Part shown: piece by piece, positions 1-5,080 of the stretch
Position numbering within the stretch: position 1 is the stretch's first letter
Layout of the letters: every line of letters begins with the position of its first letter
Source of the DNA: an uncultured Actinomyces sp.
Lineage (GTDB): Bacteria; Actinomycetota; Actinomycetes; Actinomycetales; Actinomycetaceae
NCBI GenBank assembly: GCA_937926415.1
Contig: CALBAF010000606.1
Span: 1-5,726, forward strand
Reading direction: 5' to 3'
Length of the DNA stretch: 5,726 nt
The notes under the pieces: generated by a model
What the model was told of the DNA's origin: nothing
Seen by the model: only the letters and a program-made list of their open reading frames with translations
Database searches by the model: none
Made by a program: the position numbers and the translations under genes

Positions 1-179
1 TGGGTCGCGCCCAGCTCGGACAGCGCAGCCACGTCGGGGGTGGCGGCCAGGGACAGCGCGACAACGTCGGCGGAGGTCAGGGACGCGGCCAGCGTCACGG
101 CCTGGTGAGCCAGGGGCGTCAGGTGATCGCCCGCCTGGTCGGCCAGAACGAGAATCGGGGAACTCATCTGCTGCGTCAT
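1..179 (-). CDS. etfA: Electron transfer flavoprotein subunit alpha, N-terminal part (runs off the left edge)
   Basis: Only the first 59 codons are in the window, read leftward from ATG at 179-177. The fragment begins MTQQMSSPILVLADQ and continues as alternating hydrophobic strand and alanine-rich helix, as expected for the N-terminal nucleotide-binding-like fold of EtfA. That fold packs on EtfB; the FAD-binding C-terminal domain of the family would lie outside the window. The call rests mostly on position: it starts one base after the etfB stop on the same strand, the usual etfB-etfA order, and is presumably translationally coupled. The purine-rich stretch GGTGGTGAAGTG inside the end of etfB can serve as ribosome binding site. 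A second in-frame ATG at 167-165 would give a protein starting MSSPILVLAD, which fits typical EtfA N-termini equally well. Without the C-terminal FAD motif the identity is inferred, not proven. Confidence 0.8.
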   Translation of the reverse strand, partial: MTQQMSSPILVLADQAGDHLTPLAHQAVTLAASLTSADVVALSLAATPDVAALSELGAT

Positions 180-180
180 G

Positions 181-984
181 TCACTTCACCACCGAAAGGA
201 TGTAGTCGGCCAGAGCGCGCCCGCCCTCGCCGGCGTCCTGAATGATCGTGCCGGAACCGTCGCGGGTCTTCTCCTCGCCGTGGGTGACGGCGGTCAGCGC
301 GCGGCGCATAACAAGCGCCTCGCCACCGGGAACCTCGACGAGGTCATCGATGCCCCACTGGTCCAGCGGTTTCTTACGGGCGGCCTTCATGGCGGCGAAG
401 GCAGGGTAACGCGGCTCGTTGATCTGATCGGTCACGGAGACGACGGCGGGCAGCGCGGCGCGCACGGTCTCGGTGTAGCCGTCGACGGCGCGTTCGATGG
501 TCACGACGCCGCCCTCAACACTCAGGGAGCGGGCCAGGCCCAGCAGCGGCATGTGCGCCTTGGCAGCCAGGGCTGCGGGCAGCATGGAGGTCATCGCGTC
601 CAGCGAGGCCATGCCGGTGAGCACCAGGTCGACGGGGCCGCACTCCTGCGCAATCTTTGCGATCGCGACGGACAGAACGGAGGCGGTCGTGATGACGTCG
701 GCGCCCTCGAGGAACTCGTCGGAGACGATATAGGCGCGGTCGGCGCCCATCTGCAGGGCGCGCATGAGGGAGTCCTCAGCGTCCTCGGGGCCCATCGTCA
801 GCGCGACGACCTCGGCCTCGCGACCCGCGTCCTCTTCGGATTCCTTGAGCTGGACGGCAGCCTCGATGGCGTTCTCGTCCAGTTCGTTGAGCACATCGTC
901 CTCACCGCGCACCAGGCGGCCGCCCTCAAAACGGCGTTCGGACTGCATGTCGGGGACATGCTTCACACACACGACAATTCTCAT
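181..984 (-). CDS. etfB: Electron transfer flavoprotein subunit beta
   Basis: 267-residue EtfB, the usual family length (about 250-265). With EtfA it forms a soluble heterodimer that takes electrons from flavoprotein dehydrogenases such as acyl-CoA dehydrogenases and passes them on; the partner enzymes are not in this window. Seen in the sequence: the N-terminal strand MRIVVCVKHVPD, then LNELDENAIEAAVQLKE (32-48) and MGPEDAEDSLMRALQMGADRA (64-84, given in two overlapping halves in family alignments), both typical. The nucleotide-binding loop at about 124-141 keeps G124, D129 and T132. The ETF-beta signature at about 163-184 (IERAVDGY then TETVRAALPAVVS) fits the family pattern except for Tyr170 at an acidic/Gly position. 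The start at 984 is chosen because homology begins exactly there; a longer reading from 1041 would add 19 unrelated residues and run through the leader hairpin. A weak purine stretch TAGAAG precedes the ATG. First gene of an etfB-etfA operon. Confidence 0.93.
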   Translation of the reverse strand: MRIVVCVKHVPDMQSERRFEGGRLVRGEDDVLNELDENAIEAAVQLKESEEDAGREAEVVALTMGPEDAEDSLMRALQMGADRAYIVSDEFLEGADVITTASVLSVAIAKIAQECGPVDLVLTGMASLDAMTSMLPAALAAKAHMPLLGLARSLSVEGGVVTIERAVDGYTETVRAALPAVVSVTDQINEPRYPAFAAMKAARKKPLDQWGIDDLVEVPGGEALVMRRALTAVTHGEEKTRDGSGTIIQDAGEGGRALADYILSVVK

Positions 985-992
985 GACTTCTA

Positions 993-1017
993 GCGTGCCA
1001 CATTCTGCGCAGCACGC
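993..1017 (-). promoter_or_regulatory. Stem-loop in the etfB 5' leader, next to the ribosome binding site
   Basis: Read on the minus strand, GCGTGCTGCG and TGTGGCACGC flank a five-base loop CAGAA. They can form a 10-bp stem in RNA, made of six outer Watson-Crick pairs, then three G-U wobbles and one C-G. The stem ends eight bases before the etfB ATG, directly against the only purine-rich ribosome-binding stretch (TAGAAG). No T-run follows, so it is not a terminator. It could affect etfB translation or mRNA stability, but only if transcription starts upstream of 1017. This is a structural prediction by eye. Confidence 0.3.
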
Positions 1018-1019
1018 CC

Positions 1020-1045
1020 ATATATATGAGGGTTGCCTCACCAGT
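1020..1045 (-). promoter_or_regulatory. Possible etfB control region: AT-rich -10-like block beside an inverted repeat
   Basis: The block TATATAT (1026-1020 on the minus strand) is the only AT-rich run in a GC-rich region and could be part of the etfB -10 element; no convincing -35 was found at 16-18 bp. Overlapping it, TGAGG (1027-1031) and CCTCA (1036-1040) form a perfect 5-bp inverted repeat around GTTG. The 19 bases at 1027-1045 match the DtxR/IdeR iron-box consensus at 12 of 19 positions by my count, mostly in the left half and centre. That is suggestive at best. Confidence 0.2.
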
Positions 1046-1082
1046 GCGTGCCGCTGTTCATACCCTCAGCCCATCCCCTAAT

Positions 1083-1112
1083 CCGACCGCTCAATTAACG
1101 GTCACGTATGAT
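1083..1112 (+). promoter_or_regulatory. Candidate glgX promoter
   Basis: TATGAT at 1107-1112 matches the bacterial -10 consensus at five of six positions. Eighteen bases upstream, CCGACC (1083-1088) is a poor -35 sharing only the central GAC. Transcription would start near 1119 and give a leader of about 60 nt. A tandem seven-base repeat, ATGATGG twice (1108-1121), overlaps the -10. TAAACT at 1151-1156 is a weaker alternative -10. The rest of the 985-1177 gap holds no gene I can support. Confidence 0.3.
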
Positions 1113-1160
1113 GGATGATGGCTGCATCTATCAGGCTATGGTGCTGCCAATAAACTCTAA

Positions 1161-1168
1161 GAAAGAGG
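1161..1168 (+). promoter_or_regulatory. Ribosome binding site of glgX
   Basis: GAAAGAGG lies nine bases before the ATG at 1178 and is a good Shine-Dalgarno match in the right place. It supports 1178 as the true start of glgX and contrasts with glgE downstream, which lacks such a site. Confidence 0.75.
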
Positions 1169-1177
1169 CACTTTTAT

Positions 1178-3466
1178 ATGTCCGAGCGTTCCGGCTCGTC
1201 CAGCGTCCCCACCGTACGCGTCACCGAACCTAATCCCGTTCCCACCCGTCTGGGGGTTTTCCCGTCGGGCGACGGTCTCGATGTCGCCGTGGTCGCCAGG
1301 GCCGCCTCCGGCGTGGACATGTGCATCTTCGACGAGGCCGGGGCTGAGACCCGCTTCGCACTGCTAGGCCCGAAGACCGGTATCTGGCACGGCCACATCC
1401 CCGGATACGGTGCGGGCACCCGCTACGGTTTCCGCGCGCACGGCACCTGGGATCCGGACGGCGGCCAGTTCTACAACTCGCATAAGCTCCTCCTCGACCC
1501 CTACGGCCGAGGCCTCGACGGCGTGGTGGACATGAAGCCTGCGGTCTACGCGCACTACGTGGATGAGGACCTTTACCCCTCGGAGTACCCGCTGCGCCGC
1601 TCCCCACTTGACTCCGCGCCGTATATGCCGCGCTCGGTCGTCGTGGAGCCTTCCTTCCCGATCGCACCGCAGCCGCACGTCCCGTGGGAGACCACCGTCA
1701 TCTACGAGATCCACGTCAAGGGTTTCACGAAGAACATGCCCGGCGTGCCACCGGAGCTGCGCGGCACCTACGCGGGCCTGGCTCACCCGGCCTCCGTGTC
1801 CTACCTGAAGGATCTGGGAGTCACCGCCGTCGAGCTACTGCCCGTCCACGCCAAGTGCGACGAGCCCTTCCTCGCCGAACGAGGCCTGACGAACTACTGG
1901 GGGTACTCCACCCTCTCCTTCTTCGCCCCCGAACCCTCCTACGCCACCGAGGCCTCGCGCGAGCGCGGCGCCCAGGCGGTCGTCGACGAGTTCCGCGGTA
2001 TGGTTTCGCTCCTGCATCAGGCGGGTATCGAGGTCATCCTCGACGTCGTCTACAACCACACGTGTGAGGGCGGCGACGCCGGTCCGTCCCTGTCCTGGCG
2101 CGGCCTCGACTCCGACATGTACTACCGTCACACCTCCTCGCGTCCGGTCCAGATGATCGACGTGACCGGCACGGGCAACACGGTCAACATGGATCATCCG
2201 AAGTCCATCCAGATGGTGATGGACTCGCTGCGCTACTGGGTGCGCGAGATGGGCGTGGATGGCTTCCGCTTCGACCTGGCGGCCACGCTCGGCCGTTTTT
2301 CGACGGGCTTCAGCCCCATGCACCCACTCCTCATCGCGATGGCGACGGACGAGGTCCTGGCCCACTCGAAGCTGATCGCCGAGCCTTGGGACGTGGGCCC
2401 GGGCGGCTGGCAGACCGGCAACTTCCCGGTCCCCTTCTCCGAGTGGAACGACCACTACCGCGGCGCCCTGCGTAACTTCTGGCTGGCGGACGTGCGCGCC
2501 CAAGCCTCGGGCCATGTCGTCTCCGGTCCGAACGATCTGGCGACCCGCCTGTCCGGCTCCCAGGACGTCTTCGAACACGGCCTGGGCCGTCTGCGCGGAC
2601 CCCGCGCCTCGATCAACTTCGTGACCGCCCACGACGGCTTCACGCTCGCGGACCTGACCGCCTACGACCGCAAGCACAACACGGCAAACCTGGAGAACAA
2701 CCGCGACGGGTCGGACGACAACCGCGCGTGGAACCACGGCGTGGAGGGCACGCTTGCTTCGAACGGCACGCATCCGAACGCCGACACCCCCTACGCGATT
2801 CTCTCCGACATGACGATCGCCGACCTGCGGGCACGCTCGCAGCGCAACATCCTGGCCACCATGTTCGTCTCTTCGGGTACGCCGATGCTGACAGGCGGCG
2901 ACGAGTTCGGCCGTACCCAGTACGGCAACAACAACGCCTACTGCCAGGACGACCCGATCTCCTGGGTCGACTGGGACCTGGCTGAGAGTCAGCACGCACA
3001 GATTGACGCCGTCTCCTGGCTGATTGCCCTGCGCAAGGCTCACCCTGTTCTGCGTCCCGACCGCTTCGCGACGGGCACCCCTCGCAACGGTGACACGATC
3101 GCCGACCTGTCCTGGTACACAGCCCAGGGCACGCCCATGCCGGACTACGGCTGGACGGACTGGCACCACCGCACGTTCCAGATGCTGCGCTCGGGCGTGA
3201 CGTGGGGCGACCGCGACGCGCTCATCATCATCAACGCCAACCTCGACAGCGCCGAGGTCACCCTGCCCGCAGGCCACGACCTGGACTGGCTAGTCGCCTA
3301 CTCGACCGTGTGGGCGACGCCCTCCGAGGGCGGCGTCGGCGAGACGCGTGACCCGGGGGATCTCTCCCTCGAGGTTGAACACGTCGCCCCGCGTTCGACG
3401 CTGACGATCGAGCCCCTCTCCGTCACCATCCTGCTCTCCGACGTGGCGTTCCAGCCCGAGAGCTGA
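1178..3466 (+). CDS. glgX: Glycogen debranching enzyme GlgX (isoamylase-type, GH13)
   Basis: 762-residue cytoplasmic glycoside hydrolase that cleaves alpha-1,6 branch linkages of glycogen, releasing linear maltooligosaccharides. After a Ser/Pro-rich leader of about 15 residues comes an N-terminal CBM48-like beta domain (about 20-110), the GH13 catalytic barrel (about 170-600) and a C-terminal beta domain (about 660-755). All four GH13 regions are intact: I, DVVYNH at 289-294; II, GFRFDLA at 362-368 with the nucleophile Asp366; III, AEPWD at 401-405 with the acid/base Glu402; IV, FVTAHD at 481-486 with the stabilising Asp486. GlgX/TreX-specific stretches include TGNFPVPFSEWND (413-425) and GDEFGRTQYGNNNAYCQDD (574-592). 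Length is slightly above the common 660-720. No signal peptide is seen. The start has a good ribosome binding site. It leads a same-strand group with trpS, and no terminator was found between them. glgE lies about 1.6 kb downstream, which places it in an alpha-glucan neighbourhood. TreX is an alternative name for the same activity. Confidence 0.96.
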   Translation: MSERSGSSSVPTVRVTEPNPVPTRLGVFPSGDGLDVAVVARAASGVDMCIFDEAGAETRFALLGPKTGIWHGHIPGYGAGTRYGFRAHGTWDPDGGQFYNSHKLLLDPYGRGLDGVVDMKPAVYAHYVDEDLYPSEYPLRRSPLDSAPYMPRSVVVEPSFPIAPQPHVPWETTVIYEIHVKGFTKNMPGVPPELRGTYAGLAHPASVSYLKDLGVTAVELLPVHAKCDEPFLAERGLTNYWGYSTLSFFAPEPSYATEASRERGAQAVVDEFRGMVSLLHQAGIEVILDVVYNHTCEGGDAGPSLSWRGLDSDMYYRHTSSRPVQMIDVTGTGNTVNMDHPKSIQMVMDSLRYWVREMGVDGFRFDLAATLGRFSTGFSPMHPLLIAMATDEVLAHSKLIAEPWDVGPGGWQTGNFPVPFSEWNDHYRGALRNFWLADVRAQASGHVVSGPNDLATRLSGSQDVFEHGLGRLRGPRASINFVTAHDGFTLADLTAYDRKHNTANLENNRDGSDDNRAWNHGVEGTLASNGTHPNADTPYAILSDMTIADLRARSQRNILATMFVSSGTPMLTGGDEFGRTQYGNNNAYCQDDPISWVDWDLAESQHAQIDAVSWLIALRKAHPVLRPDRFATGTPRNGDTIADLSWYTAQGTPMPDYGWTDWHHRTFQMLRSGVTWGDRDALIIINANLDSAEVTLPAGHDLDWLVAYSTVWATPSEGGVGETRDPGDLSLEVEHVAPRSTLTIEPLSVTILLSDVAFQPES

Positions 3467-3498
3467 CCCCTCTTCCATTCCCCCGTCACTCACACATT

Positions 3499-3507
3499 GG
3501 ATAGGAT
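3499..3507 (+). promoter_or_regulatory. Dual-use site before trpS: Shine-Dalgarno-like and -10-like
   Basis: GGATAGGAT ends six bases before the trpS ATG. The part GGATAGGA is an acceptable ribosome binding site, seven bases from the start codon. The same bases contain TAGGAT (3502-3507), a TANNNT-type -10 whose expected transcription start falls on or next to the ATG at 3514. The only -35 at 18 bp is TTCCCC (3478-3483), which is poor. Either trpS is read from glgX with this as its ribosome binding site, or it also has its own leaderless transcript. Confidence 0.4.
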
Positions 3508-3513
3508 TCACGC

Positions 3514-4614
3514 ATGACTCGCAGTGAAGATGCCCTGGAAACCGCAACCTCCGATGCCTCGCTGGCCCGCTCAAAGGCCCGCAGCGCCGAGATCGACCTG
3601 GCGATCGACCAGGATCCCTCGCGTTTCCGCATCCTCACGGGTGACCGCCCGACCGGCCACCTGCACCTGGGCCACTACTTCGGCACGCTGCGTAACCGCG
3701 TGCTGCTGCAGAACCGCGGGGTTGATACCTGGGTTCTGGTCGCCGACTACCAGGTGATCACCGACCGTGACGGCGTGGGCCCGATCCGTGAGCGCGTCCT
3801 CGGCCTCGTCGCCGACTACCTGGCCGCGGGCATCGACCCCGAGCGTTCCACGATCTTCAACCACTCGGCGGTGCCCGCCCTCAACCAGCTGATGCTGCCT
3901 TTCCTCTCCCTGGTCACCGAGTCGGAGCTGCACCGCAACCCGACCGTGAAGGCCGAGCTGGAGGCGACCGAGGGCCGCGCAATGACGGGCCTCATGCTGA
4001 CCTACCCGGTCCACCAGGCCGCCGACATCCTCTTCTGCAAGGCGAACATCGTGCCCGTGGGCCAGGACCAGCTCCCCCACCTCGAGCAGGCCCGCCTCAT
4101 CGCCCAGCGCTTCGACAAGCGCTACGGCCGCGCCACCCCTGAGCGCCCCGTGTTCCCCCGCCCCGAGGCCCTCCTCTCCGAGGTCCCGCTACTGCTGGGC
4201 ACGGACGGCCAGAAGATGTCGAAGTCGCGCGGCAACACGATCGAGCTGCGCATGAGCGCCGACGAGACCGCGAAGATCCTCAAGAAGGCAAAGACGGACG
4301 CCGAGCGCCGCATCACCTTCGATCCCGAGGGTCGGCCCGAGGTCTCCAACCTCCTCATGCTCGCCTCCCTGGCCACCGGCGAAGCGCCCGAGGCGATCGC
4401 GGACCGCATTGGCGACTCCGGCGCTGGCATGCTCAAGTCCCTCGTCACCGAGTCCCTCAACGAGATGCTCGCTCCCCTGCGCGAGCGCCGCGCCGAGCTC
4501 ATTGCGAACGAGGACTACCTGCTGTCCATCCTGCACGCCGGCAACGAGCGCGCGAACGAACAGGCCGATCAGACCCTGTCCGAGGTCCGCACGGCCATGC
4601 AGATGGACTACTGA
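3514..4614 (+). CDS. trpS: Tryptophanyl-tRNA synthetase
   Basis: 366-residue class I aminoacyl-tRNA synthetase, a cytoplasmic enzyme that charges tRNA-Trp with tryptophan using ATP. The HIGH motif is HLGH at 51-54 within GDRPTGHLHLGH, and KMSKS is intact at 234-238 in GQKMSKSRGN. Also typical are ELHRNPTVKAE (138-148), TGLMLTYPVHQAADIL (158-173), VPVGQDQLPHLE (180-191) and a C-terminus of helices ending SEVRTAMQMDY. The GDRPTG and RNPTVK wording resembles the streptococcal/clostridial-type TrpRS branch more than the Bacillus subtilis type, which has SGIQPSG. The catalytic domain begins at about residue 38 (FRILTG), so there is a 37-residue charged, Ala-rich N-terminal extension; most bacterial TrpRS (330-350 residues) lack it. 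No other ATG is in frame before the core. It begins 47 bp after glgX, with no terminator between, and the small membrane gene follows after 24 bp. No T-box-like leader fits in the gap. Confidence 0.96.
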   Translation: MTRSEDALETATSDASLARSKARSAEIDLAIDQDPSRFRILTGDRPTGHLHLGHYFGTLRNRVLLQNRGVDTWVLVADYQVITDRDGVGPIRERVLGLVADYLAAGIDPERSTIFNHSAVPALNQLMLPFLSLVTESELHRNPTVKAELEATEGRAMTGLMLTYPVHQAADILFCKANIVPVGQDQLPHLEQARLIAQRFDKRYGRATPERPVFPRPEALLSEVPLLLGTDGQKMSKSRGNTIELRMSADETAKILKKAKTDAERRITFDPEGRPEVSNLLMLASLATGEAPEAIADRIGDSGAGMLKSLVTESLNEMLAPLRERRAELIANEDYLLSILHAGNERANEQADQTLSEVRTAMQMDY

Positions 4615-4628
4615 TCGCACACCTTCTT

Positions 4629-4633
4629 GGAGA
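4629..4633 (+). promoter_or_regulatory. Ribosome binding site that fixes the start of the small membrane gene
   Basis: GGAGA lies five bases before the ATG at 4639, good spacing for translation initiation. The in-frame TTG at 4627 overlaps this site and is therefore unlikely to be the start codon. Confidence 0.7.
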
Positions 4634-4638
4634 TACTC

Positions 4639-4896
4639 ATGGCATACAACCAGTTCCCGGAGCACCCCGACGACTCCGTCGGCGCGTGGATGCTCACTCT
4701 CTTCGTCGCCGGCATTCCGGTGGTCGGTTTCATCTATCTGCTGGTGCTTGCCCTCGGTTCGGGCGGCTCGCCCGCGAAGCGTAACTTCGCGCGCGCCATG
4801 TTCATCTGGCAGATCATCGGCGTCGTCGCGACGATCTTGATCTTCGTGCTGTTCGGCGGCGCTCTGTTCGCCGGTCTGCAGAGCAGCAGCAGCTGA
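4639..4896 (+). CDS. Small membrane protein with two predicted transmembrane helices, function unknown
   Basis: 85-residue protein that I do not recognise as a named family. It has a short acidic N-terminus (residues 1-15, with HPDDS), a hydrophobic helix at about 17-40 (WMLTLFVAGIPVVGFIYLLV), a polar loop SGGSPAKRNFAR at 41-52 carrying three basic residues, a second helix at about 54-79, and a QSSSS tail. By the positive-inside rule the loop should face the cytoplasm, with both termini outside. There is no signal-peptide cleavage site and no catalytic motif. The start at 4639 is set by the GGAGA site. It begins 24 bp after trpS and is followed by a strong terminator, so it is probably the last gene of the glgX-trpS transcript. 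Codon use matches its neighbours, which argues for a real gene. Its position beside trpS does not show a functional link. Confidence 0.75.
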   Translation: MAYNQFPEHPDDSVGAWMLTLFVAGIPVVGFIYLLVLALGSGGSPAKRNFARAMFIWQIIGVVATILIFVLFGGALFAGLQSSSS

Positions 4897-4912
4897 GCAT
4901 CTCGTTCACAGA

Positions 4913-4957
4913 CGGAGGGTAGTTCCTGGACATCCAGGGGCTACCCTCCGCAGTTTT
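4913..4957 (+). terminator. Strong rho-independent terminator after the small membrane gene
   Basis: CGGAGGGTAG (4913-4922) pairs perfectly with CTACCCTCCG (4941-4950). Inside, TT/GG can form two wobble pairs and CCTGG (4925-4929) pairs with CCAGG (4934-4938) around the loop ACAT. This makes an almost continuous 17-bp stem, followed two bases later by a short T-run (4953-4956, TTTT). It begins 16 bases after the stop codon at 4896 and should end the glgX-trpS-membrane protein transcript. Confidence 0.85.
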
Positions 4958-4958
4958 A

Positions 4959-4978
4959 GGCGGAACTCCGCCACTTTT
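4959..4978 (+). terminator. Second small hairpin with T-run, possible backup terminator
   Basis: GGCGG (4959-4963) and CCGCC (4968-4972) form a perfect five-base stem around AACT, followed by ACTTTT. It sits directly behind the main terminator and could catch read-through. Its T-run overlaps the TTGACA that starts at 4977, so terminator and next promoter are packed together. The short stem makes it uncertain. Confidence 0.4.
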
Positions 4979-5006
4979 GACAACAGTTGAAATCTTGACA
5001 GATCAT
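4977..5006 (+). promoter_or_regulatory. Candidate upstream glgE promoter (P1)
   Basis: TTGACA at 4977-4982 is a perfect -35 consensus. GATCAT at 5001-5006, 18 bp downstream, matches the -10 consensus at four of six positions. Transcription would start near 5013 and leave a leader of about 68 nt. A second perfect TTGACA at 4995-5000 has no good -10 at 16-18 bp. No gene is seen between 4958 and 5080. Confidence 0.35.
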
Positions 5007-5038
5007 ATGGACATCGGTTCCAACACCGAGGCTTGGGC

Positions 5039-5068
5039 CTGACTTTCACGCGTGCGCATCCATAGGCT
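5039..5068 (+). promoter_or_regulatory. Candidate glgE promoter close to the start codon (P2)
   Basis: TAGGCT at 5063-5068 fits the TANNNT form common for actinobacterial -10 elements. CTGACT at 5039-5044, 18 bp upstream, matches TTGACA at four of six positions. The predicted transcription start, near 5075, is only about six bases before the GTG at 5081, so the mRNA would be almost leaderless. This fits the absence of a Shine-Dalgarno sequence there. Confidence 0.4.
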
Positions 5069-5080
5069 AGTGTGGGTCCC

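Noticed and set aside
178..993. 271-codon open frame on the plus strand, opposite etfB
   Set aside because: Its translation is His/Gly/Asp-rich low-complexity typical of antisense reading, while the other strand encodes EtfB with family motifs.
985..1041. Longer EtfB start at 1041 adding 19 residues
   Set aside because: The extra residues (MRQPSYIWACC...) do not resemble EtfB, whose N-terminus begins exactly at MRIVVCVKHVPD; the longer reading also runs through the leader hairpin and the -10-like block.
993..1052. GCGTGC hexamer present three times (993 and 1046 on plus, 1012 on minus)
   Set aside because: Two copies form the etfB leader hairpin; the third is probably chance in GC-rich DNA, and the spacing is irregular.
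1108..1233. 41-codon upstream frame overlapping the start of glgX
   Set aside because: It starts inside the candidate -10 box, has no ribosome binding site, and its translation shows no features; probably chance.
1835..3277. 480-codon open frame on the minus strand, opposite glgX
   Set aside because: It lies fully antisense to the well-supported glgX. Its Val/Arg/Gly-rich translation has no recognisable domain, and long antisense frames are expected in GC-rich genes with strong third-position bias.
3467..3513. Possible terminator or T-box leader between glgX and trpS
   Set aside because: The 47-bp gap is pyrimidine-rich with no inverted repeat, and is too short for a T-box.
4627..4638. TTG start four codons earlier for the small membrane protein
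   Set aside because: The TTG overlaps the GGAGA ribosome binding site that serves the ATG at 4639.
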